Assembly (NCBI RefSeq): GCF_046054195.1 | Contig: NZ_JBEQCS010000002.1 | Location: 372,001-436,000, forward strand | Origin: Celerinatantimonas sp046054195 | GTDB taxonomy: Bacteria > Pseudomonadota > Gammaproteobacteria > Enterobacterales > Celerinatantimonadaceae | DNA length: 64,000 nt | Direction of reading: 5' to 3' | Shown here: piece after piece, positions 54,541-63,930 of the stretch | Layout: the number at the start of each line of letters is the position of its first letter | How positions within the stretch are numbered: the first letter of the stretch is position 1 | The notes under the pieces: model-generated | Database searches by the model: none | What the model was told of the DNA's origin: nothing | What the model saw: the letters and a program-made list of their open reading frames with translations, nothing else | Translations under genes and position numbers: made by a program

Positions 54541-56200
54541 TGCTAACTCCTGTTTTTACGCCTGCAGGAGGTTGCTTATCTCCCGGTGCCGGATGGTTAA
54601 AAATAAGCGAATTTGGCTGGGCTCGTAGTTGGCGCAACAAAGGCTGCAATTCATTTAAAGCCTGTTGTAATGACTGCAAGTTTTTCGCAACCGACTGCCC
54701 CACTTCACCCTGACGCTGATAATCAGCTAACGTCTGATTGATCTGAATTAGAGTCTGTTTGAGTTTATCCGGTAACTGTTGTGAATTAGCATCTTTAATC
54801 AGTTCATTTAACTGCGCACTTGTCTTATTCATGCTAACAAATGTCTGCTTAGCCTGCTCAATCGTCTGTTGCAGCTGCACGAATGTGGCACCGACAGGGG
54901 CACTGGCTAAATGATCGAGCACCATAGCCAATTTATTTTCCATCTGATCAAATTTACCAGCAACGGTTGGAAATGATGGATAACCAGAAAATTGGTGCAT
55001 CTGGGTCGGCTTAGGATTGGCTACAAAATCAAGATCAATCACTTTAGCGCCAGTTAATAAATTACTGGTTTCTAATGATGCCCGAAGTCCCTGATTAATA
55101 TGCTTAGCAAGCAGTTCTTTCCAGCTTTTTAACGTCATTTTGCCTTGATCAAAATCGGCATCAATACGCTGCGGTTCAATGCGTGCTAACACTGGAATCG
55201 CTGGATGTTTAAGAGCATCGAGTTTTTCAATCGAACTACCATGAAAAGGAACCTGAGTAACCGTTCCAATGCGAATGCCACGAAATTCAACCGGCGCGCC
55301 CTCTTCTAATCCGCTGATATTGGAATTAAATAAGAACACGTAACGAATAAATTTATCGTAGCGATGGTTTTCAGCTTGATCGCGCGAGCCATAAAGATGG
55401 AACTGAGTAAAATCAGCAACGGCTTCTCCCGCTGAACCTTTAGTTACCCCAAAGCTGATGCCACCAGAGATGAGTGTCTCTAGCGAGTCCATCTTCACTT
55501 GTACCCCACGCGCAGAACTTTCCACAGCAAGCCCTGGAGTCAGCCAAAACTGTACCGCACTATTAACCAGTGCATCATATGGCGCTCGAATAAAGACCCG
55601 ATAAGTGATATCGCCGGTTTTAATATCAAAACCGACTTTCTCGATATAACCCACTTCAAACCCATGAAAATGCACCGGCGTTCCAACATCCATTTTCGAC
55701 AAGCCAGAGCTTGTTAAACGCAGTCGAATGCCTTTATCTTCAGAGGTTGTTAAGGGCGGTTGCGAGAGCATTTCAAAATGACTTTGAGCGTTATCACCAT
55801 GGCCCGGTTCCATTTCAATAAACGCACCAGATAATAAAGTTCCAAGGCCACTAATGCCTTCTCGACCAATGCGCGGTTTAATTACCCAAAATTTAGTATC
55901 ATCACGCAACATCTGTGACGTGCCGCTATTCATCTGCACAGTAATAACAGCATGATTATAATCATCACTTAAATGAATATCGCTCACCTCGCCGACATCC
56001 ACATTGCGCGCTTTAACTTTGGTTTTACCAGCACTAATGCCCTCAGCATTGGGCGCAATAATTTCGATAGTTGGCCCTTGGCTGGCCCAGTTTTGATACA
56101 ACATCCACCCAGCAACCACCAGAGCAACCAATGGCACCAGCCAAATCGAATTAAAGTGTAACCGTTTGGTGGTCTGAATTTTTGGTTTCAAATCACTCAA
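54533..56200 (-). CDS. pqiB: PqiB MCE-domain protein
   Basis: PqiB forms a tube of MCE rings across the periplasm for lipid movement. The 555-residue product has one N-terminal transmembrane helix (about 20-38), three MCE domains in series (PNAEGISAGKTKVKARNVDVGEV; SSGLSKMDVGTPVHFHGFEVG; NISGLEEGAPVEFRGIRIG), and a long helical C-terminal region. It overlaps pqiA and pqiC by 8 bases each. Confidence 0.94.
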   Translation of the reverse strand: MSDLKPKIQTTKRLHFNSIWLVPLVALVVAGWMLYQNWASQGPTIEIIAPNAEGISAGKTKVKARNVDVGEVSDIHLSDDYNHAVITVQMNSGTSQMLRDDTKFWVIKPRIGREGISGLGTLLSGAFIEMEPGHGDNAQSHFEMLSQPPLTTSEDKGIRLRLTSSGLSKMDVGTPVHFHGFEVGYIEKVGFDIKTGDITYRVFIRAPYDALVNSAVQFWLTPGLAVESSARGVQVKMDSLETLISGGISFGVTKGSAGEAVADFTQFHLYGSRDQAENHRYDKFIRYVFLFNSNISGLEEGAPVEFRGIRIGTVTQVPFHGSSIEKLDALKHPAIPVLARIEPQRIDADFDQGKMTLKSWKELLAKHINQGLRASLETSNLLTGAKVIDLDFVANPKPTQMHQFSGYPSFPTVAGKFDQMENKLAMVLDHLASAPVGATFVQLQQTIEQAKQTFVSMNKTSAQLNELIKDANSQQLPDKLKQTLIQINQTLADYQRQGEVGQSVAKNLQSLQQALNELQPLLRQLRAQPNSLIFNHPAPGDKQPPAGVKTGVSNE

Positions 56201-57485
56201 GAACCTGCTCCTCTTTCGCTACTACATTGCGCCACAACAATTTAGGGTCAAATGTTTTGGCCGCAAGCATCGTTAAAACCACAACACTGGCAAATGGAAT
56301 TACCGCAGGTCCCGGCGTCACATTCATCAACGAGCCAAGTTGCACTAAAGATGCTAGCAATGCAACTACAAACACATCAATCATCGACCAACGGCCCACA
56401 AATTCAGTTAATAAATAAAGCTTTTGGCGAGTTTGAACTGAACATGAATCAATATCTCGACACTGCCAGCACAACCATAACAACGATAAAATTTTTGCCG
56501 ATGGCACAAACACACTGGCGATAAGGATTACCAACGCTACCGGATAAGAGCCCATCTGCCAGAGCAATAAAACACCGCCCATAATGGTTGAATCTTTGGC
56601 TTGACCTAAAAAAGTGGTCGTCATAATCGGAAAATAATTCGCCGGGATATACATCAGAGCCGCCGCCAATAACAACGCCAAAGTCTGTGCTAATGGGCTA
56701 TGACGAGCTTGTTTAAAATGCTGATGGCAACGAGGGCAAACCTGGCAATCTTTCTCTAAACTTAACCCACAAAGATGACAAGATTTAATCGCTAAATCCT
56801 GTTCATCAGCACAAATTGCAACATGTTTGCCCTTCACATCAGAGCAATAAGACCAAAGTAGATGGTTATCAAACAATGCTAATAATTTCACAAATAAAAC
56901 AGCAAAAACACAATAGGCCCAAAAAGAAGAGCCCAGCTCAATATAGGCAAGAGAATGCAACTTAATCAGCGACACTAAAAGAGCGATTAAAAAGACATCT
57001 ACCATTAACCAAGGCTGCACGACGGTGCACCAGTGAGCAGCCCACTTGGTAAATGGCCACGGCCGTTTAAAGACCCAGCCACTCGATAAATACCCCAGCG
57101 AGATTAAAAAACTCAGCGGCAATACAATCAATAACAACAAGCCTATCGTGGCTAGTGCCAAATATTGCTGGTGGAACAAGACCGTGACCAAGTCGGTTAA
57201 AGTGATGGTTTGCACCACCCCTTTGGCAGAAAAGCCAATCAAAGGAAAGCTAAGCGACGCCAAAAACATACACAGACAAGCCACGGATAACGCTAACATC
57301 CTTTGCGGCCAATACTCATGGTTGCGGGCCAGCGTATGACCACACCGGCCACAGCTTGCCGATTGTTCAGCTTTGAGCTTGGGCAGTGGATTAACCCATC
57401 CACAACAAGGGCAGACCACAGAATGCTCACATTCATCACCATGATAGTGTTCATCATTAAGCTGCGGCGTGTGGGGCTGGGCCAT
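56193..57485 (-). CDS. pqiA: PqiA inner-membrane protein
   Basis: PqiA is the polytopic inner-membrane partner of PqiB. The 430-residue protein has two homologous halves, each with a Cys-pair zinc motif (CPCCGWVN...CGRCG and CHLCG...CPRCHQHF) followed by about four transmembrane helices. The start is the ATG at 57485, preceded by AAGGAA; an upstream TTG at 57512 is unlikely. Confidence 0.94.
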   Translation of the reverse strand: MAQPHTPQLNDEHYHGDECEHSVVCPCCGWVNPLPKLKAEQSASCGRCGHTLARNHEYWPQRMLALSVACLCMFLASLSFPLIGFSAKGVVQTITLTDLVTVLFHQQYLALATIGLLLLIVLPLSFLISLGYLSSGWVFKRPWPFTKWAAHWCTVVQPWLMVDVFLIALLVSLIKLHSLAYIELGSSFWAYCVFAVLFVKLLALFDNHLLWSYCSDVKGKHVAICADEQDLAIKSCHLCGLSLEKDCQVCPRCHQHFKQARHSPLAQTLALLLAAALMYIPANYFPIMTTTFLGQAKDSTIMGGVLLLWQMGSYPVALVILIASVFVPSAKILSLLWLCWQCRDIDSCSVQTRQKLYLLTEFVGRWSMIDVFVVALLASLVQLGSLMNVTPGPAVIPFASVVVLTMLAAKTFDPKLLWRNVVAKEEQVLE

Positions 57486-57539
57486 GTTTAATTTCCTTGA
57501 AATTAAGAACAATCACTAGCGTAACAAGTGGTTATATAA

Positions 57540-57858
57540 CTTTTTACACTATCTTTGAACATAAATTACCATTATTGAGCTATTTATAAAAAACTCTTTA
57601 GAACATATAACTATTATTGGTATGCTGTATTAAGGTCTGTTGATCTTTGGTGGTTTAATTTTGTTCAAATCAACGCATATTGAACGCGGCGCTGCCTGCA
57701 TAGCTTAATGAGTTAGCAAGCAGGACAAAGTTCAGGATGCGTTTAAATGAACCTGCCGCAGATGGCTGTAAAAATAATCACAAAAGGTCAATAGCCCCTC
57801 GCAATAATTATAAACTAACGACGCTATAGTGAATAATCAACTGAATATTAGGATGACC
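57540..57858. other. Gene-free region upstream of mipA with RNA-like structure
   Basis: No coding frame is supported here. The segment 57663-57760 contains nested inverted repeats: GTTCAA / TTGAAC (57663-57685), then GCGGC / GCCGC (57686-57690 with 57755-57759) enclosing CCTGC / GCAGG (57695-57724) and GTTCA / TGAAC (57730-57752). The arrangement resembles a three-way junction. It could be a small RNA, a structured leader for the 57859 gene or a mobile repeat. Confidence 0.5.
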
Positions 57859-58644
57859 ATGAAACAGAAAAGACGATTTTTTCGACCTTTAGGGATATCT
57901 CTTTTGCTCAGCCTCATTCCTTTATCGAATGCTTTGGCCGCACCAGAAAATGGACTAAAAATCGGTGTGGGGATTATGAGTGCACCGCGCTACTCTGGTG
58001 CGGATGATAATCATCTAACCGCAGTGCCCATTGTGAATGCAAAATATAACCAGTTCTTCTTTGATATGCGCCGCGGTCTTGGGATCCATTGGGATTTATC
58101 CAACCAGTTTTTCTTTGAGCAGTCAATCGGCTATCGAGCAGGACGCAAAGACAGCGATCAAACCTGGGGAAGCGGTAGTGACGATTTAAAAGGCATGGGA
58201 GACATTGACTCCGCTTGGATAACTACCAGCAGAGTAGGCGTTCAATTCAATCCACTCATAACACTAAGCTTTGAAGCAACTACTGCACTTAACCACGATC
58301 AAGGAATGAACTATGGTCCAACGCTGGCCGGACGATTGCCTATCGATGATTCTTGGGGCCTAGGCTTAAGCGCACACTGGTTAATGGGCACCGATGACTA
58401 CACACAAACCTATTATGGGGTTGACTCAGCTCAGAGCGTGCGCAGTGGATTTGCTCGTTACCACAGTGCTGGTGGTGGCTTTGGGCACACAATAAACTTT
58501 ACGCTGGTCAAACATTTCAGCCCACAGCTCTCGGCGAATATTTTAGTGGGGTACACCCACTTAAGCTCAAAAGTTGCTGACAGTGGCGTGGTTAAAGATG
58601 ACAACAACCTGACCTCTGGCATATCAGTTGGCTACCAGTTTTAA
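57859..58644 (+). CDS. MipA/OmpV-family outer membrane protein
   Basis: This 261-residue outer-membrane barrel has a signal peptide (RPLGISLLLSLIPLSNALA) and the family pattern GLKIGVGIMSAPRYSGADDNHLTAVPIVNAKYNQFFFD. Alternating strands run to the terminal Phe (GISVGYQF). The start is the ATG at 57859, behind TTAGGA; GTG at 57829 and ATG at 57853 are alternatives. Function in this family is poorly defined; it has been tied to cell-wall enzymes and to stress. Confidence 0.88.
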   Translation: MKQKRRFFRPLGISLLLSLIPLSNALAAPENGLKIGVGIMSAPRYSGADDNHLTAVPIVNAKYNQFFFDMRRGLGIHWDLSNQFFFEQSIGYRAGRKDSDQTWGSGSDDLKGMGDIDSAWITTSRVGVQFNPLITLSFEATTALNHDQGMNYGPTLAGRLPIDDSWGLGLSAHWLMGTDDYTQTYYGVDSAQSVRSGFARYHSAGGGFGHTINFTLVKHFSPQLSANILVGYTHLSSKVADSGVVKDDNNLTSGISVGYQF

Positions 58645-58679
58645 TAAAATAACTACTTAATCATAAACTTAGCCATAAC

Positions 58680-58706
58680 AAAGGCTGACAATAGGTCAGC
58701 CTTTGT
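58680..58706. terminator. Bidirectional terminator
   Basis: The hairpin AAAGGCTGAC / GTCAGCCTTT (loop AATAG) lies between the convergent mipA-type gene and the uxuB-type gene. Confidence 0.8.
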
Positions 58707-58724
58707 TGATTTAATTAAGCGTAA

Positions 58725-60200
58725 CTAAAGTGCTTTAACCAATTGTGCAACGGCGCCTTTGGCTCCTAATTCAAGCAAGTTCTGATAGGCCATCTCAATT
58801 GCGCTCACAAACGTTTTATTTGTCGCGAGCTCTTTCGGGAAGATGGCATCAACACTGAGCAATTGGCTGACAACCGCGACATTTAATCCAGCTTTATCGC
58901 AAATTGCTCGAAGCTCAGCCGCCATTGGGTCTGCCACTTCAATCGGTTGGTCTTTTTCATCAACCCCAGCGACATAGCGCATCCAACCTGCGATAGCCAA
59001 AGCTAAACAAGGGAAAGCTTGACCTTTAGCTAAATGAAATTGAGCAGATTTAAGCATCCGTTGTGGCAGTTTTTTACTGCCGTCCATAGCAATCTGCCAA
59101 GTCCGATGATGCAGGTTCGGGTTTTCAAAACGCTCTAACAAAGAATCGGCATAGGCATTTAAATCAACGCTTTGAACACTAAGTGTTGGCACCTGTTCAT
59201 TCAGCATCAGTGCTTTTGCAGCTTTGCGATAATCATCATTCGCAACGCTTTGGGCAATAGTTTCGTAACCGCCTAAATAACCCAGATACGCCAAGAATGA
59301 GTGGCTACCATTAAGCATTCGAAGTTTCATCTCTTCAAATGGCACCACATCCTCAACCAACTGTGCACCAACATTTTCCCATGCCGGGCGACCCGCCACA
59401 AAATGATCTTCTACCACCCACTGACGAAATGGTTCGCAGACAATGCTACATGGATCATTGAGGCCATCTAAAAGATCGGTCACTTGTTGATATGAATCAT
59501 CTGTCATTGCAGGCACAATGCGATCGACCATCGTGCATGGGAAAGTGACATTTTTCTCAATCCAAGTTGCCAAGTCAGCATCAATCACTTTGGCATAATC
59601 CAATACGACCTGCGCGACCACTTCACCATTGCCTTGAATGTTATCGCAAGACATCACAGTAAATGGTTTGAGACCAGCATCTTTGCGCATTTTAAGCGCT
59701 TTAACGATATAACCAATCGCTGATTGAGGTTGATCAGGCGTTGCTAAATCGTGAGCAATCAAACTATTGTTCTGATCAAGATGGCCACTGGCATCGGCGC
59801 AATAACCTTTTTCAGTAATCGTCATTGAAACAATAGCGACTTCTTCGCTGGCTAATTTATTTAATACCGCATCAATGCCATCCAGGGATGGGTGCAGCGA
59901 TTCACAAACCGAACCACTGATGCGAGCTTGCGTTTCATGGGCGCCTTTTTCAACCACAGTGTAAAGATGGTCTTGAGCGCGCAACTTTTTAATCTGGTCT
60001 TCGCCACCAATCAGGTTAATTTCACATAATCCCCAATCAGTAGTTTCTTGATTGGCTAAATCACTCATGAACAGTCCCTGATGGGCACGGTGAAAAGCAC
60101 CAAAGCCAAGGTGAACCCATTTAGGTTTTAACTGAGAGCGATCATAACTTGGGCGTTTCACGCCATCGGGTAATTCCGCATTTGCAATGGTTTCTTGCAT
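58725..60200 (-). CDS. uxuB: D-mannonate oxidoreductase (fructuronate reductase)
   Basis: This 491-residue enzyme belongs to the long-chain mannitol dehydrogenase family and is very close to E. coli UxuB, which interconverts fructuronate and mannonate with NADH. Shared stretches are HLGFGAFHRAHQ near the start, VTEKGYCADASG, NVTFPCTMVDRIVPA, EPFRQWVVED and KLRMLNGSHSFLAYLGYLGG, with the active-site Lys and His in the last. It is coupled to the GH31 gene by a TAATG overlap. No UxuA or UxaC gene is seen in the window, so the complete pathway must lie elsewhere. Confidence 0.9.
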   Translation of the reverse strand: MQETIANAELPDGVKRPSYDRSQLKPKWVHLGFGAFHRAHQGLFMSDLANQETTDWGLCEINLIGGEDQIKKLRAQDHLYTVVEKGAHETQARISGSVCESLHPSLDGIDAVLNKLASEEVAIVSMTITEKGYCADASGHLDQNNSLIAHDLATPDQPQSAIGYIVKALKMRKDAGLKPFTVMSCDNIQGNGEVVAQVVLDYAKVIDADLATWIEKNVTFPCTMVDRIVPAMTDDSYQQVTDLLDGLNDPCSIVCEPFRQWVVEDHFVAGRPAWENVGAQLVEDVVPFEEMKLRMLNGSHSFLAYLGYLGGYETIAQSVANDDYRKAAKALMLNEQVPTLSVQSVDLNAYADSLLERFENPNLHHRTWQIAMDGSKKLPQRMLKSAQFHLAKGQAFPCLALAIAGWMRYVAGVDEKDQPIEVADPMAAELRAICDKAGLNVAVVSQLLSVDAIFPKELATNKTFVSAIEMAYQNLLELGAKGAVAQLVKAL

Positions 60201-62602
60201 TAATTTAGCTCCTGTTGAAGAGATGACAACGCGATTGCATCATCAACATGGTAAAGAGATTGGTTGATATAAACAGGGCGATGTTCCCCTGCTGGCAACA
60301 TCAGTTCAATCGATTGGTAAGCAGGTTTAAACTGCCCAGTAGTTTTAATTGTAAGTTCAATTTTATCGAGGCTACTTTGCATATCGATGTGCAATTCAAG
60401 AAAATCGCCATCTTGGTAAGCAAAGCTTTGCCCATCATCATCAAATATCTCGCTCTGAGATTGGCCGCATCCTTGGTGAGGGAACACAGCCAACACACGC
60501 CGATTTTCTAACTCACTCGCAAATCGGTGGCTTTCAGGGCTTTGTGCAATGACCGAGCCGGCGCGAGCTAAAAGCGGTAATGTTTCAAGCGGTGCAGCAA
60601 CGCTAATACTCTGGCCACCGCTGTACCATTGGCCAGTATAAAAGTCATACCAACCATCGGCATCAGCTGGCAAATAAACACTGCGCTGGCGCTGATTTGG
60701 CTCAACCACAGAGGCCACTAACAAAGAGCTGCCCAGCAGAAAGTCGTCATTTTCAGCAAAAGTGTGTTCATCAAATTCATAATTATAGAAAGTCGGACGG
60801 ATCATCGGTTCATCATAACGATGTGCCCGCCAGAGCAAATTATAAAAGTACGGAGCTAAACGATATCGCAGCTCAATCGCACGGCGGATAATCGGAGTCA
60901 CTTCTGGATACATCCAAGGTTCATTCACAGTGCCATCATCATTCCAAGAATGGATGGTAAAGCGCGGGTGCATCACACCATTTTGTACCCAACGAGCAAA
61001 CAGTTCTGGGTCTGGTTTATCGCCAGCGAAACCGCCAACATCATGGCCGATGTTATAAAGGCCTGACAAGCTCATGCCCAGTCCCATTTTGATGTTATAA
61101 CGCAGTGATTCCCAGTGAGTTAAGTTATCGCCACTCCAAGTTTGCACATAGCGGTTCATCCCAGGACAACCAGAGCGAGAAATCAAATAGGGGCGCAGTT
61201 TTGGATTAAACTGCTGCTGCGCTTCATAAGAAGAGCGCATCATTAAAAGTGGCAGCAAAGGCCGAATTAAACCGATCGGCAACGATTTGCCAAAGCCATA
61301 ACAACGCGCCCCACTATCCCAAATTTCAAACTCGTTATTATCGTTCCAAGTTGAATCAATCCCCTTCTCTAAAAGCTGCTGCGTCACCTGTTGCTGCCAC
61401 CAGCTCACGGTAGCTGGATTGGTAAAATCAAGGTGCGAGCCAAACGCATCCCAGAACATTGACTGTTCCGGCTCATCGCTTTCAGAGTCTTGAATAAACA
61501 ACCCCTGCTCTTTTACCTGCTGGTACATGGGGTGGTCATTAAGCAGGCATGGCTTAATATTGGCAGCCAATTGCATATGCGCTTTGTGAAAATGTGCTGA
61601 CATGCCTTCAGGGTCCGGCACTTTGTCGTAGTTCCAGTTAAACACATAACGTTTGTCGCCAATGGAAGTGTAACCAGAGGACAATTGAAATGAGTCGCAT
61701 GGAATTTGATAATCGCGGCAATGATCAATAAAACCTTCGAGCTGTTCTTGCGCATTATCAGCATCGGTATAACGCATCGTTGAGCCGCTATAACCCAAAC
61801 TCCATTTCGGACCAAATGCCGTTCCACCAGTCATGTGAGTGTATTGTTCGGTAACACTGGCAATGGTTGGGCCATATATAAAGTAGTAATCAAGCTCACC
61901 ATCTTCAGCACGATAGCCGGAGAATTGGGCATGATAATTGTCTTTTTCATTGCCTAAATCGAACCAGCAACTAGCTAAGTTATCGTAAAATAATCCGAAA
62001 CTTTGTCCCGCAGGCGTGCGAGTAATATAAAACGGAATATGTTTGTATAACGGGTCGGTCGTTTTAGCGCTATAACCCATCGCATCAAGGTTACGCATTT
62101 CAAAGCGACGGCCACAGCGGTTGAGCTCGCCGGCTTTTTCACCCAAGCCATAATAGCGAACATCTTTTTCGCGGTTGACGAAATGAGCCACTTGATGACT
62201 GCTCACGCCCAGCTGATACGCACTCGTTTTGCGATCACATAATAGTGGTTGCCACTGGCCAGTTGCCTCATCTTTACTTTCCCAGTTGAGATAAAGTGGC
62301 TGATGAACGCTTAAACGCAGGCAGCTAGTTTGAATAACTAACGTATCTTCCTGCATTTGGCAGCTAAAATCAGGCAGCGAAAAGCCTTCACAATCAAACC
62401 GGTCTCGCCCAGAAAATGGGACATCCTGATTCGGTGCAATACTCCAAGTCGAAGGCATCTGAATTTCATTATTTTTAGTCAGCCAGACTCGAATAATATT
62501 TTCTTCTAACACGAACAGGTGCATGACATGTTTGCCATCACAGACCAGTTGAATATGATTATCTTGTTGTTGGCTCAACTGCCAGTTTTTAATTGTTTTC
62601 AT
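60200..62602 (-). CDS. GH31 family glycosidase
   Basis: This is an 800-residue cytoplasmic glycoside hydrolase of family 31 (alpha-glucosidase, alpha-xylosidase and relatives). It has an N-terminal galactose-mutarotase-like beta domain and a TIM barrel. The nucleophile Asp lies in STWNDNNEFE (about 421), the acid/base Asp in TWSGDN (about 492), and the His in GHDVGGFAG. Beta domains follow. No signal peptide is present. The ATG at 62602 has GGGGA upstream. The operon context suggests an uptake-coupled alpha-glycoside with an acidic sugar, but the substrate is inference. Confidence 0.88.
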   Translation of the reverse strand: MKTIKNWQLSQQQDNHIQLVCDGKHVMHLFVLEENIIRVWLTKNNEIQMPSTWSIAPNQDVPFSGRDRFDCEGFSLPDFSCQMQEDTLVIQTSCLRLSVHQPLYLNWESKDEATGQWQPLLCDRKTSAYQLGVSSHQVAHFVNREKDVRYYGLGEKAGELNRCGRRFEMRNLDAMGYSAKTTDPLYKHIPFYITRTPAGQSFGLFYDNLASCWFDLGNEKDNYHAQFSGYRAEDGELDYYFIYGPTIASVTEQYTHMTGGTAFGPKWSLGYSGSTMRYTDADNAQEQLEGFIDHCRDYQIPCDSFQLSSGYTSIGDKRYVFNWNYDKVPDPEGMSAHFHKAHMQLAANIKPCLLNDHPMYQQVKEQGLFIQDSESDEPEQSMFWDAFGSHLDFTNPATVSWWQQQVTQQLLEKGIDSTWNDNNEFEIWDSGARCYGFGKSLPIGLIRPLLPLLMMRSSYEAQQQFNPKLRPYLISRSGCPGMNRYVQTWSGDNLTHWESLRYNIKMGLGMSLSGLYNIGHDVGGFAGDKPDPELFARWVQNGVMHPRFTIHSWNDDGTVNEPWMYPEVTPIIRRAIELRYRLAPYFYNLLWRAHRYDEPMIRPTFYNYEFDEHTFAENDDFLLGSSLLVASVVEPNQRQRSVYLPADADGWYDFYTGQWYSGGQSISVAAPLETLPLLARAGSVIAQSPESHRFASELENRRVLAVFPHQGCGQSQSEIFDDDGQSFAYQDGDFLELHIDMQSSLDKIELTIKTTGQFKPAYQSIELMLPAGEHRPVYINQSLYHVDDAIALSSLQQELN

Positions 62603-62617
62603 CAAAAATCCCCGAAA

Positions 62618-63919
62618 TTAATAACCTAATAACTCATGCGGTAAAAACAGACTGATTTGCGGTATAAACGTTACTAACATCAATGCCACCACTAACACCG
62701 CATAAAAAGGCAACATCGGTTTAATGACTTTATCAATGGCAACTTTACTAACAGAACAACCGATGAACAGCGCACTGCCAACTGGAGGAGTACAGATACC
62801 GATACATAGGTTAAATGTCATGATAATGCCAAAGTGAACCGGATCGATACCAATGTCACTGGCAATTGGTAAGAAAATAGGCGTAAAGATTAATAGCGCT
62901 GGAGTCATATCCATAAAGACGCCCACAACTAACAAGATGATGTTAATCATGAACATAATAACCAATGGGTTTTGCGAAACTGCATTTAAAGCATCGCTAA
63001 TCATGTATGGGATATCGCCATTAGCCATCGCCCAAGACATCCCCATCGAGGTACCAACCAGCAACAATACGATTGAAGTGGTGACCGCTGACTCAAGGAT
63101 AATTTTAGGCAAGTCGCAAATTTTCACTTCCCGATAGATCCCCACCGCCAAAATTAAGGTGTAAACCACAGCAACTGCCGATGCTTCTGTTGCGGTAAAA
63201 ATCCCAGCAATAATCCCACCAATAATGATGAAAATTAAAAACAGCGAAGGCACAGCATCCAATGTGCAATGGATAAACATCGCAACGGTTGGCTTTTCAG
63301 AAACTGGATAACCACGGCGTTTGGCGAGGTAACCTGCCATGAGCATCAAACTGCCACCCATTAAAATCCCTGGCAGATAGCCGGCTAAAAACAGCGCAGC
63401 AATCGAAGTCCCGCCGGAGACCAGTGAATACACAATAAATGTATTACTAGGTGGGATCAGCAACCCAGTTGGGCAAGAAGCAATATTAACCGCCGCTGAA
63501 AACGACTCATCATAGCCTTCCTTTTTCTGAATTGGAGCCATCGTGCCGCCCACAGCAGCAGCTGCCGCAACTGCCGAGCCAGAAATAGAACCAAACATCA
63601 TATTGGCCAATACATTGCAATGAGCCAGAGAGCCAGGTAAGCGCCCTCCTAAAACCTTGGCAAAGTTAATCAGCCGCAGCGCAATTCCTCCTTGGTTCAT
63701 AATGTTGCCAGCCAAAATGAAAAACGGAATTGCGAGCAAAGAGAAGCTGTCTAATCCGGAAGCCATTTTTTGGGAAACCACCGTAATGGCCGGATCGAGT
63801 GGAAGAGATAATAAAATTGTCGCCAAAGATGACAACCCGATTGCATAAGAGACTGGAATACCAATCACCAGCATCACAGCAAAACTGCCGAATAATGTTA
63901 AAATAACCTGCCAATCCAT
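62618..63919 (-). CDS. TRAP transporter large permease (DctM-like)
   Basis: This is the large membrane subunit of a TRAP-type transporter, which uses sodium gradients to import acidic compounds captured by a periplasmic binding protein. The 433-residue protein has about twelve hydrophobic segments and family patterns NVLANMMFGSISGSAVAAAAAVG, NIASCPTGLLIPPSNTFIVYS and GICTPPVGSALFIG. The start is the ATG at 63919 behind AAAGGTGG; a GTG at 63928 is possible. The neighbours UxuB and GH31 suggest a uronate or aldonate substrate. Confidence 0.93.
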   Translation of the reverse strand: MDWQVILTLFGSFAVMLVIGIPVSYAIGLSSLATILLSLPLDPAITVVSQKMASGLDSFSLLAIPFFILAGNIMNQGGIALRLINFAKVLGGRLPGSLAHCNVLANMMFGSISGSAVAAAAAVGGTMAPIQKKEGYDESFSAAVNIASCPTGLLIPPSNTFIVYSLVSGGTSIAALFLAGYLPGILMGGSLMLMAGYLAKRRGYPVSEKPTVAMFIHCTLDAVPSLFLIFIIIGGIIAGIFTATEASAVAVVYTLILAVGIYREVKICDLPKIILESAVTTSIVLLLVGTSMGMSWAMANGDIPYMISDALNAVSQNPLVIMFMINIILLVVGVFMDMTPALLIFTPIFLPIASDIGIDPVHFGIIMTFNLCIGICTPPVGSALFIGCSVSKVAIDKVIKPMLPFYAVLVVALMLVTFIPQISLFLPHELLGY

Positions 63920-63930
63920 GAGCGCCACCT

